35,737 nucleotides of DNA from assembly GCA_015680685.1 (NCBI GenBank), contig MNCI01003051.1:223108-258844 (forward strand), given 5' to 3'. Shown here piece by piece: positions 10,470-20,371 of this stretch. The notes below the pieces were generated by a model. It saw only the letters and a list, made by a program, of their open reading frames with translations. It was not told the DNA's origin and made no database searches. The stretch's first letter is position 1; every line of letters starts with the position of its first letter. The translations under genes and the position numbers were made by a program. The stretch is from Gnetum montanum. Taxonomy: Eukaryota > Streptophyta > Gnetopsida > Gnetales > Gnetaceae.

Positions 10470-10850
10470 AAGCTCTAGATTGGTCCAAGCCCTTCCAAAT
10501 TATGATAGATGCTTTAAAATATGCATTGGGGGCAATACTCACTCAACTTGATGATGAAAGAAGACTATATTACATACATTGTGCTAGTCAAAGACTCTTT
10601 AAAAGGAGCTTATGACTACGGTGTATGCACTTGAAAAATTTAGACATTATGTGCTCGGTTATCCTATTTATGTCCATATAGATAATAGTACCATCGGATT
10701 TCTGATTAATAAACCAACAGTTAGTCCAAGGATGATATGATGGCTTGTGATATTATAAGAATTTGCCATCACTATGATAGAAAAAAAAGGATCTAAAAAT
10801 GTTGTAGCTAATCATTTGTCAAGACTAAGATGGGAATTGTAAGAACATGA
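10470..10850 (+). pseudogene. pol: RNase H of Element I
   Basis: Removes RNA from the RNA-DNA hybrid. Visible motifs: DWSKPFQIMIDALKYALGAI with the first catalytic Asp (MIDA), then VYALEKFRHYVLGYPIYVHI and DNSTIGFLINKP, and the C-terminal motif VVANHLSRL, where the usual Asp of ADHLSR is Asn. One frameshift lies near 10600 and stops are scattered. It directly follows RT and precedes integrase as in all Gypsy pol genes. Confidence 0.85.
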
Positions 10851-10899
10851 TAACCCATTATCAGACCAATTTCCATATGAAAATTTGTTTACAAGAACA

Positions 10900-12196
10900 A
10901 CAATGGCTATCAACTCAATAGAAAAGTCATGGATTATTGATTACAAGACTTACCTTAGTACACAAGAGCTTTCTATTAAGTGGAAGAAGAAACAAAAGGA
11001 GTAGTTTCTCCACTAAGTTAAATAGTACATGGAAATTAATGGAAATATGTACAAGATATGTGCTGATGGATTAGTAAGATTGTGTGTTCCATAAGAGAAT
11101 TAACAAAGAACTTTACAAGATGCACATGAGGAACCATGTGGTGATCACTATGTAGGATGCAGAACAACACTGAATTTGATGATGGTAGGCTATTTTTGGC
11201 CTACCATATTTAGGGATGCACACCAATTCACACAGTCTTATGATAGATGTCAATGTGACGGAGAACTAATGGCCAAAAATAAAGATCCACAACAATGGAT
11301 ACAACCATTGCAGCCCTTCGATATTTCGAGAATTGATTTCATGGGATCCATCACACCAATGTTCAATAAAAAATCATACATTATGGTAATAGTTTATTAT
11401 TGTACAAAATGAGTAGAAGTAGTTGTAGTCAAGGATTTCATAGCCAAAACAGCTGCTAAGTTTTTTGAACAACACATGGTAAATAGATTTGGATAGGACT
11501 CATTTTATAAGAGCTACATTTAGAACGATAATGCAATAACTTGGGGTGAATCATAAGTTAACTACACCATATCATCCTCCTTAAGCAAATGGTCAAGTAG
11601 AAGTGACTAACTAAGAAATCACAAGAATATTAGCTAGAATACTTAGATGATTCAGAAAGGATCAGATCATTAAGCTAAATGATCCTCTATGGACATATAG
11701 ATCCACATGGAAACTTCCAATAGGATACTCATCCTATGAAGTAGTCTATGGAAAACTTCCTACACTACCAATCCAAGAAAAGCTCCAAACTTTGGCCACT
11801 ACTAGTGTACTTGACCCAGACTTAAACTTAGCTTAAGAGGAACGTCTCATGAATCTTAACCTTTTGAATGACAACAAACTTATAGCTTTGATGAGTAATG
11901 AGATTCATAAGAAATACTCCAAATGTAGGCATGACGCTAGAATAAAATAAGTATCAATCCAACTAGGTGATAAAGCCCTCTATTACAATCCTAGTCATGT
12001 GCCACAAAAGACCAAGTTTCAAACCTTATGGGAAGGACCCTATATTGGCCATGCAACATACAAATCAAGCACCATGCACATTTACCATCCAACTAATCCA
12101 CAAAAGCTTCTCTTGATTAATATTCAACAAGTCAAATTATTCTATGAACATCCCAACTCTTCTATGAATTCTACCTTATGTATCAAACTAACTTAA
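10900..12196 (+). pseudogene. pol: Integrase of Element I
   Basis: Inserts the cDNA into the genome. The HHCC zinc-binding region reads AHEEPCGDHYVG, GYFWPTIFRDAHQF and SYDRCQ; the first Cys of the CX2C pair is Tyr. The catalytic core has RIDFMGSI (first Asp), a damaged middle segment (NDNAIT, near 11525) and QVEVT...EITRILARI with the Glu. Downstream is PLWTYRSTWKLPIGYS and VVYGKLPTLPIQ, then the C-terminal part (11999-12196), TKFQTLWEGPYIG to the final TAA. No chromodomain follows, unlike the host chromovirus. There are several stops and frameshifts between 11413 and 11600. Confidence 0.85.
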
Positions 12197-13763
12197 TCCC
12201 ATTCCATCTTTTGATTAACTGCTTTTAATAATAGTCATGGGGGTATCTAGTTGGATACTTAGGCACTAAACCTTTTCTTTTCTTACTACTTTTTCACATT
12301 CTTTGATATATTTTCTATTCTTTATACTTTTCATATTTCTTAATCAATTTCTATTTTTTGATATCTTTTAAACTCTTTCTATATTTTCTATTTTTATGAT
12401 TTTTACTATTATTGTCATTTTTCTACAAATTTTCATCATTTTTCTTACACATATTTTTGTTGATTTTTTTGATAAAGTGCAAGGAATAAAACAAGATGTA
12501 GTTCTAATAATGTGAGTATTTCCCTATATTATCAAATCATTGGAAGACTGAATCTATATAAAGTGAGACCACATCATCCATCAACTCATTTCCAATATTA
12601 AGAGGTTCTTACCATGGCCATAATGATATTTTTTTTCATAATAAAACTAAAATAAACTTGTGATGATTATGCCTATATAGAACATTGAAGAACCAAGTGG
12701 GAATGAAGAGGGTGTGACATCAATTGTATTTGTGGATTCTCTAAGGCTACCACTATAAGTTTTATCCTACTATGAAGGCTGTATTATTTACTTGAATATG
12801 GAGCAAATAAGTGCTACCTTACCATGTCACTAAAAAGACATGTTACCCATGCCTGAATGTAGTTCTCTAGTAGGATTGACACAGTAAAAACATAATAAAT
12901 TTATAGAATAAAAATTTTTAAGGACCCCCTGGAAAGACATGTTACCCTTGTTTGAAGGTAGGTGAGTTTTCAGAAATCTAAAAAATAAAAGTGTGCTATT
13001 AATAAACTACTTCCTTGAACTTCATTGTTAAGTGTTAATACTTCTTGTAGCAATTGTAGTCCTATGGTTGCTAGTTTTTAGATGATACAATGCAATGTCA
13101 TTGGTAAGTGGTATGAACTTGGTTTGAATCTCGGACAAAAGGGCCAATGATTACTTTAATCATATATCATACACAAGAATCCATTATGCCTATGGTAAGA
13201 CACCTCATGTCCCAATTTTTGCAATCCATTCTACTTCCATTCCACCTCACTATTATATATAATCATAATTCAATGATTTTGTATAATATAGTGTTATTTT
13301 CTCATTTAGGAAATACTAAGATGTGTGTTCTGCAAGATAGGTATGTTTTACATTCAACTCCTTGAGTGCCTATGAACACTTGTAGGTATGGTTATACAAG
13401 GGAACTAAGGGTTGAAGCTTGCTTTGGGGAGGACCTACTTGTGTAACTCTTGTGCTTCAGACTTTATGACCAATTCCACATCATCTTGTATGTCCAAGAC
13501 ACCTAAACCATCAATTTTCACTTTCTTATATTCTCACCATTGATCGTAATCTTTGCACTCCCTACTACCATCTCTTATACATCTCATTGACATTCTTTAC
13601 CATGGATTCTTTCTTTCAAATGTTTCTAATGCCAGATTTTCATATTATGAGCATCATCTATGATCAACCACCCTTTAGACTACCTCTCCATCTTCCAAAC
13701 AATCCATTTCATCCAATTTTTCCAACAAAAAATACTCAAAATCCAAAATTTTTTGGTGGTGAC
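12197..13763 (+). other. Element I conserved noncoding region after pol
   Basis: No protein is conserved with the matching regions of II (20372-21888) or III (31126-32667), but the DNA is. The order is the same in each: a T-rich tract (here 12270-12480), a block around GAGACCACATCATCCA (12565), a block around GACATGTTACCCATG (12827), a block with GTCATTGGT...TTTAATCAT (13097-13170), then the TTTGGGGAGGA box at 13417. A polypurine-tract-like TAGTCATGGGGGTA is at 12232-12245. Confidence 0.65.
13417..13443 (+). other. Conserved TTTGGGGAGGA box, Element I copy
   Basis: Core GCTTGCTTTGGGGAGGACC. Upstream, GAGTGCCTATGAACA and GGTTATACAAGGGA also match the II and III copies, so about 95 bases are conserved. 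Noncoding in all copies. Role unknown. Confidence 0.65.
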
Positions 13764-13839
13764 GTTGTAGCTACAATGTATTAGGCCCTAATATGTTGTA
13801 GCTACAATGTTGTATCTATGATGTATTTGATATAAAATA
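13764..13839 (+). promoter_or_regulatory. Internal promoter-like array upstream of ORF-X, Element I
   Basis: Units in order: GTTGTAGCTACAAT (13764-13777), a 17-base unit GTATTAGGCCCTAATAT (13778-13794), GTTGTAGCTACAAT (13795-13808) and GTTGTATCTATGAT (13809-13822). They have the same period and a related sequence (TATCTATGA) to the units in this element's LTRs. A TATA box, TATAAAATA, is at 13831-13839. The 14-mer is a near-perfect palindrome. The arrangement imitates the LTR promoter but what follows is not LTR sequence. Confidence 0.6.
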
Positions 13840-14090
13840 CCTACATATATGCATGGGAGTTAAAATTTTTATTATTATTCTCATTTCTAGCAAGGGGAGT
13901 TCATGTAGTTTTCCGAACCCTTTGGTAGCCAAAATTCCTAACATCATAACTCTCTTACCGTAGCTCTAATTTACTTGATTTTTGAACCTTTTTGATCATA
14001 GAGTGACCAACTCGATCATGGGGAAGAGTGTTATGCATAACTAAGTTAAATTAGATTAAATTTATCTAACATCAAAAGAGTATATTAAGG

Positions 14091-14392
14091 GTAAGCATAT
14101 TTTAATCAATAATTGGATAAAAGTTAATAAACCGAACTGATTCTCCTAGCCAATCATTCTATTACACAATAAATAAGAAAATAATAACTATGATAAGTCT
14201 TACCAATTAAAGAATATAGCAAATAAAGTTTTTTTTTGAATTTTTTCAAACTTTGCAATTATAATAAAGTTATAACTAATAATAAGGATAAAAATTGGAC
14301 CAAAACCAAGAGCCCTTGAGAAAAGGTTATGAACCGTTAAGAACTTATTTGAAACCTCTGGGTTATCTGAAATGAATTCTTGATGATTGTAG
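14091..14392 (+). other. Candidate intron before ORF-X, Element I
   Basis: TATTAAGG/GTAAGCAT at 14081-14098 resembles a plant splice donor, and TTGATGATTGTAG/ATGG at 14380-14396 an acceptor that abuts the start codon. Element III has similar sites (TTAAAG/GTAATC at 33188; GTGATTACAG/ATGG at 33262). Internal sequence is AT-rich. Inferred, not shown. Confidence 0.35.
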
Positions 14393-16831
14393 ATGGCTTT
14401 CAAAAGACCCATAGTAGAAGGGCTCTCATAGAAAGGAAGTAAAAGACTAAGAGGTAGAGGTAGAGGACAAGCTAGAGAACAAGCTTCATAGGTGGACTAG
14501 GAGGCCCAATCTTTCAGTATCCATCAGCAAACACCTACCACAAAACACTTTGCACAAGGCTAAAGCAGCACCAACTCTAGAGCAAGAATAGTGCCTCACA
14601 CTATCAACAGAATCTCTCTAGGCCATCCAAGTGTTGACACATTTAAGTCATCTCATGATGTATTATTCATGAACTAATGTGGGGATTTTATTAAGATCAA
14701 AGTTATTGGTGATTACAAGAAAGGTAATGGTTCATGGGCCATTTGGTAGAAGATGGTGGAAGAAGATTGGAAAAAGACAATTAAAGATTACTTGTAAGAA
14801 GTCTTGCTAAAGACATCAATTTGGCTACTTTGTTTTAATCTTGTGATTTCATTACTTCCCATTTTGTTTTAGTTTCTTAGCTAATGGTTTAGATAGTATC
14901 ATGCTTGGCATTTAATTTTGGGATTTGTCCTAGGTTGCTCTTATAGCTTTGTTTTTGTGCAATATTAGACTCCTATTAAGATTTGCCATAGAAGAGCTCA
15001 TGTTGTTAGAAGCCTCAAGAGCAATTTAGTAGTAGTGTCTTAATGAAATTTCTTATTTTGAGCATAGAGAATCTAGGAAAATCTTTGGTATTTTGATGAG
15101 ACTGAAATAGCTTCTTTATTTTTAAAGTGTGTTGCCTTGGTATTTCAATCAAGAAATTGTCAAATTTTTTGAAAGCTTTGTTGAATGTAATCTTTGACAT
15201 CTACTAATTAGCCAAAATAGAGACTTGTACGTTGTAGTTTACGCAACAATTTTTGGTTGTATAATAAGATTGTCTTTATGAAATTTCTTGTTGAGCTTAG
15301 AAAGTTTGAACAATTTATAGTTATTGAATTAGGAATAGCTTTAATATAAAGTGTTTACTTGTATCAGTTTATCTTGCTTAAATATTTGAGATTTCACACA
15401 AATCTACTTTCTTTACTTTCTCTTTTTAAGTCCATTGAATCTCACTCTATTTCTAGTTTTCTTGTGGAACTTTCTCTCTGGGGGAAATTAGGAGTAGATT
15501 GGTAGAGTTGTGCTCAAATGTTTTTGTAAAATTTTATTTGTTACAAATAGGTATTATAAGGTCTGTATAGACTAAGTGATTGAACAAAATAGGAACCTTC
15601 AACAATTCATAGTATTTGACAAAGTTAGCTGAATCTCTTTATTATAGCTGATTACAGTTTCATACACAACCTAACCATGTTAACATTCACAACAACAAAA
15701 ACATACTCACATAATTATTGAGTTTATTTGGAGGTATTTGGGCCTTCATGTTGCTAGAGACTAGCAAGCAAGTAAACCTTGTTCGTAGAGCTTCATTGAT
15801 GGTTGTATCCCAAACAGTTGCCAACACTAAGAAAAGTTTATCATGTCCATAATTATCATGAAGCTCAATTTTGGATCATTCATGGAATTTGCACCTTAGA
15901 ATGTTTGAACACAACTTGAAGCCTCCCCTCTGTAGCTAACCTTATTATGCAACAAAGAATGGTACCTAGGATAAGTATACCAATTCTAGAAAAACAAATA
16001 GGATGATGCTACGGTCCAAATTGAAGGTGTCTCTATGTCTTACTTAGTGATCACAAAAGCACTTAACATCCTTAATATTGGAGCAAATATTGCACAAATC
16101 TCTACCAAATTTGACATTGAGGCAAAGAAGTTATGGCTATAGAGAGCATATGATAAAGAAGATAAGGAATACAATGAATTATATGCTGAGGAAAAGATAT
16201 TCTTCAAGATAGGAACCTTCCACATCATTCCTACTAAGAGAGTAAACAAAATTTCCACCTATGTTACAAGAGGAAGTACTATCCTTGAGGGGAAATTGAA
16301 TGCAAATCTAGCTCATTTATTATTTCTAGAAATTCAAAGAATATTTGAAGAAAAGAAGGCAGGAAACCTCACAATGCCATTTTCTTTTCTTATCAAAAGA
16401 TTGTGCAAGCTAGCTGCAATTCTAGGGGTATTCAAATTATGTCTTATGTAAGGCCTATAATGCATCATATGTTGGGATGTCCAAGCTAGTGCCACCTCAC
16501 TAGCTAGCATTGACCCACTAATTACTGGAATATTACCTACTAGTGTTGATTCTGCTACTTCCTCCATGCTTAGTGGCTTTATAGACTTGAACCAAGTGCT
16601 TTACTAGCACAACATGACTATAGACCATCCATAAGTCATTAGCAGCAAATTGCTAAAACTATAAGTTAGTAAACAAGGGAAGGTTTTGCATTATATAGAG
16701 TAAGAGGTAACTTCGTAAGGCTTGCAATATCAATAGGACCCACTAGTAACTAGGTATCTTTATAGGGATGAGAGAATGAAGATTGGGCATAATAGATTTT
16801 TGGGAATGCTACATCCTTTCAGGTTATGCTA
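14393..16831 (+). pseudogene. ORF-X of Element I, N-terminal half (then split by Element II)
   Basis: Extra gene between pol and the 3' LTR. The ATG at 14393 starts MAFKRPIVEGL, then a Gly/Arg-rich stretch (LRGRGRGQ) like the start of ORF-X in Element III (33262). A stretch at about 14640-15770 has no counterpart there and looks inserted. From about 15830 homology resumes: LNFGSFMEFAP, KEWYLG, then ITKALNILNIGANI, LW followed by RAYDKEDKEYNEL, EEKIFFKIGTFHIIPTKRV and KISTYVTRG. This pattern resembles the plant-specific domain often annotated as a putative plant transposon protein (PF20167-like); that link is by memory of the pattern, not a search. Downstream, ILEGKLNANLAHLLFLEI and FSFLIKRLCKLAAI continue. 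The gene runs into Element II at 16832 and resumes at 23661. Confidence 0.65.
14640..15770. other. Unassigned stretch within ORF-X of Element I
   Basis: T-rich and without any long frame; Element III has no such sequence between the ORF-X start and its domain. The edge near 14640-14800 reads as protein-like text (VIGDYKKGNGSWAIW, MVEEDWKKTI) that I cannot place. No terminal repeats or clear target duplication are visible. It is probably an old insertion or an expanded region of ORF-X. Confidence 0.4.
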
Positions 16832-17866
16832 TGATGAATCATTAGTTGGCTAGGTTATTTGATAAAAAGTTAACTTTTTGGTTGGCTTCGATAACAAGGC
16901 TTCAATATCCTGGCTCCGATAACAAGGCTCTAATAACAAGGCTCCGATAACATGGCTTCAATAACAAGGCTTCGATAACAAGGCCTCGATAATAAGGCCT
17001 CAACATCAGATACCCGACATTGAGTATTCAACATCAAGTACCTGATGTTAGGTTTCCAACATTAGAGCCTAGGACACAATGTCGGGTATTTGATGTTAGG
17101 GGTATGGACCAACCTATAAATATAGCACTTGGGTGCATGATTTGGGCAATAGTTTTGCATTAGTTTTTCATAGTTTTGTTAATAGAGTAGCTAAATTCTT
17201 GTAGTTTTATTCTGTAATCTTAGAGAACAGTTAGTGAGTATCCACAGAGTGGATCTGAGTCAGTTGTATGAAGTCTTATTTGATTGGAAATGTACCTAGA
17301 CATATTCCATGAATGGTAATAAGATCGAGATTGACTCTTATTCATTGAAGCACTTTTACTTAGATTAGATTTACTTTCCATGCAATTTACTTCTCATGTA
17401 CTTAGTTAATATTTACATTTTCATGCATGTTAATTAATTAGGCACATAAGCATGATCGCTTCAAGCATGTGTATGACTCTTGGTAATCTTAGCAACGCTT
17501 AATGTTTGGTAACCCAACAATGTTATATGTGTTCAGGATGTGCATAGGAAGTGGGATCAGATACTAATGTTAGGGTAGTTGATTATTAATTAGCAATTAG
17601 ATTAGTTTAATTGATTATAAATTGAGTTTTAACCTATTGTTAATCATAGAACAATAAAATATAAAATAATAAAAATCATATGCCTCATTCTAGACTAACT
17701 CATACGTGATAAAGCTACCACTAGTCCAAGGGGGAAGATAGCAAACTGCGATCAAGGCATAGCGATCTAGATGCCACAACTAGTCCCATCCATAGAACTT
17801 AACCGAATTGTGCATGAACACTTGTGATTCATATGGTTGGATGTAGGGGTACCTCATCGCTCATCA
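16832..17866 (+). mobile_element. Element II 5' LTR
   Basis: Starts TGATGAATCATTAG and ends ACCTCATCGCTCATCA. TATA box TATAAATATA is at 17115-17124 and AATAAGATCGAGATTG near 17320. At 1035 bp it is 68 bp longer than its partner, an excess accounted for by five additional 14-bp units (70 bp). Confidence 0.9.
16884..17065 (+). repeat. 14-bp iteron array in U3 of Element II 5' LTR (13 units)
   Basis: Nine units of the type GGCTCCGATAACAA begin at 16884 and repeat every 14 bases to 17009. Four of a second type follow in register (17010-17065; GTATTCAACATCAA, GTACCTGATGTTAG and so on). Some neighbouring units read as inverted forms of each other (CATCA versus TGATG). The array lies 50-230 bp upstream of the TATA box. 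Confidence 0.85.
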
Positions 17867-17867
17867 T

Positions 17868-17886
17868 TGGTGCCATTCTTGGGAAT
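17868..17886 (+). promoter_or_regulatory. Primer-binding site of Element II (tRNA-Asp type)
   Basis: One base after the LTR: TGGTGCCATTCTTGGGAAT, a decayed match to the complement of the 3' end of plant tRNA-Asp (TGGCGCCGTTGCCGGGGAT), followed by GGTGCT as in Element III. Confidence 0.7.
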
Positions 17887-17997
17887 GGTGCTACTTATCT
17901 AGATTAGTTATATTATACACGATCTTTGTAAGGTATTAAAAATCTATCTCTTAGAAAACATTAATATTTTAAATCACACACATTATCAGACAAAACC

Positions 17998-20371
17998 ATG
18001 TCTTCTTCACATAGGAGCAATAATGCATCATATGATGAGAACACTTGTAGGAGAAATGATAGGATCTATACTAAAGAAAATTGGAGTGAACAACCTCAAG
18101 CAGGGGTTTCCTATGCTCATTTAGACCCTTACTACACTTAAAGACTATGTTTAGTTGGTGTAGAAAATCCTAGAGGATATGGAAAAAGTCCTAACACAAG
18201 GAGGGCCTCAAGGCCTAGGATCTCCTCTAAACTTAGAAAAGATAAATCAAGGGGCCATGGAAAGAACTATAGAAGCCATGGAAATTCTTCTAGCTTCTCA
18301 TCTTCCTCTTCCTCTTCAACATCTAGTTCTAACAAAGATGAATGTAGGTATCAAGACAGAGCTCCACTACTGGGACAAGACAAAGATAGAAATCGAACCC
18401 AAGGCCAAAATCAAAGACATCATAATGAGCATAGACAAAATCATCATAATCAAACAAATAGAGATAAAAATTTTCATCACAACATGTTTGATGAGAATGA
18501 ACCCTTATTGGCCACTAAGAGCTTGATGTAGATCACAGAGGCAATTAAGATACCTCACAAGCATCGTAAGGAAAGTTGCCTACCTAGGCTTGATATTAAT
18601 AATATCCCTAAGTTCATGGGAGGTTGTGATTTTGATCCACAACATCATCTACGAGCCTTCCATGATGCCTGTGCCTTATACAACATTGAATGTGGATGGA
18701 AAAAGCTTAAGATCTTTCCTAGGACACTAATCAATGAAGCTGAAAGTTGGTATAGATCATTGGAACCAAGTTCCATGCACCAGTGGTCCACAATGTTGAA
18801 ACTTTTGAACAAAAAATACAAAACCTATGCGAGAGTGTCCAACCTAAGAAAAGAAATCCAGGAGTGGAAGTAAGAAAATCATGAACCCTTGGAAGTGGCC
18901 TTGGAAAGATACTATTTGCTACTACATAGATGCCCAAGCGATTGCTGATCTAAAGAAAGGCAACTTTTCCACATCATAGATGGACTTCGTAATGAAACAA
19001 GGGAGACCCTTGGGATGTATGCTTTAGGTCAATTATATGAGCTATGAACCCATCATATCAAAGAGTTAATCAAGCATGTGGCAAAAGAAGAAGGAGAGCT
19101 ATGCAGATGAGAGAATGTAGAGGAAAATAATTGGGACCCAACTCTACAAAAGAAAAGCATCCATATCTATGATAGGGAAAAAGAGGTAGCTCTCAATGAG
19201 GTGATTTTACAACGGACATTGCCAATACAAAATTCAATCATTCAGATTAAAGAAAAGTTAGATAAGATGTCGGAATCAATGAATGAGAAAGGTAAAGCTT
19301 GAGAAGAAATCATAGAGGAGAGAGTAGCGCAAAATGAATCAAGTGATCACAACAAAAGAAGGAAAAAGAACCAAGAAATAGCTAGGAACACTTTTTGGTA
19401 AGAAGGGGAAATGATCGTAGAAGAAGAGGCTATAGACTCAATGACCAAAGAGGATGGTGGATGTGACATTTGCCTATATTACCATCCAAAGGGCCATTGC
19501 CCAGTCTTGTTGCATCTACATGAGTATTGGGCAGAGCCATTAAATCTGAAGTTTGTACAGAAGTACATGCCTAGGAGATTTCCTCTTCCATGCAGTAATT
19601 TTAGACAATCCCAAAACTAATTATACTATACTAGGGGGACTTATTACCAGCCTTAACACTTGCATCAACTATAGTGGCAACAACCACAGTTGTGGGGGAG
19701 GCCACCACCAAACTAGACCTACCCTTATTGCCAGCTGAACCCATACAGATATTATGTTCAACAATTTGTTTTCTCAACTAATTCTACTTCCTCTACCTTA
19801 AATCACTACTACCACTCTCCCAAATATCAACATCTCACAGCATCTTATATGAGGTCACCACCTCACATCTGTCATCCTTTGGCATATCCTCAATATTCTC
19901 ATACTTACATGCCACTGCTAGCAACATAGGAAGGTTTGACACTACAATATCAACAAATAGATGTCACATGCTGCAAATGTACATAGACATGCGAATACCA
20001 ATGGGCCTCAACTACAATGTAGGAAATGTCCCTTCTAGAGGGAAGGTCATAAGCTGAAGTAAACCACACATGGGCCCACCACATCATCCTAGCCGGCATA
20101 ATGCCAATTTGATGTAATGCCTTCCTTTTCACAACCAATGTCCTTTGAGCCTACGCAAAAGCCAACAACCATCACTACTCCAACACAAGACATAAACGAT
20201 GAACCTATTATTATGGAAAGACAGTGGAATCCATGCATCACTGCTAATAGTAAAGGATGCAATTGTGGGCCAGAAATTCAAAACATTAACACAACCCACA
20301 ACAAAGTTAAGGAACAAGTATGTGAACAAAGGCTAGTCTATGTAGTAGCCACTAAACCAGAAGACACCTAG
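17998..20371 (+). pseudogene. gag: gag of Element II
   Basis: The best-preserved gag in the window. From ATG 17998 one frame runs without indels to about 20100, broken only by stop codons, with a frameshift then leading to the last stretch (20117-20368) and TAG at 20369. N-terminal Ser/Arg/Asn/His-rich region (MSSSHRSNN; Ser run; HHNEHRQNHHNQ), NEPLLATKSLM, then the capsid core: FDPQHHLRAFHDACAL, LINEAESWYRSLEPSS, NKKYKTYARVSNLRKEI, LEVALERYYLLLHRCP and ETRETLGMYALG. A charged segment follows, then the Cys/His motif CDICLYYHPKGHCPVL at about 19465-19512 and a Tyr/Gln/Pro-rich tail. Gag forms the particle that packages element RNA. It is probably the only protein this element ever encoded. Confidence 0.85.

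Noticed and set aside
16884-17009. Iteron array as a CRISPR array
   Set aside because: Units are 14 bp, directly adjacent with no spacers, and lie in a plant LTR promoter.
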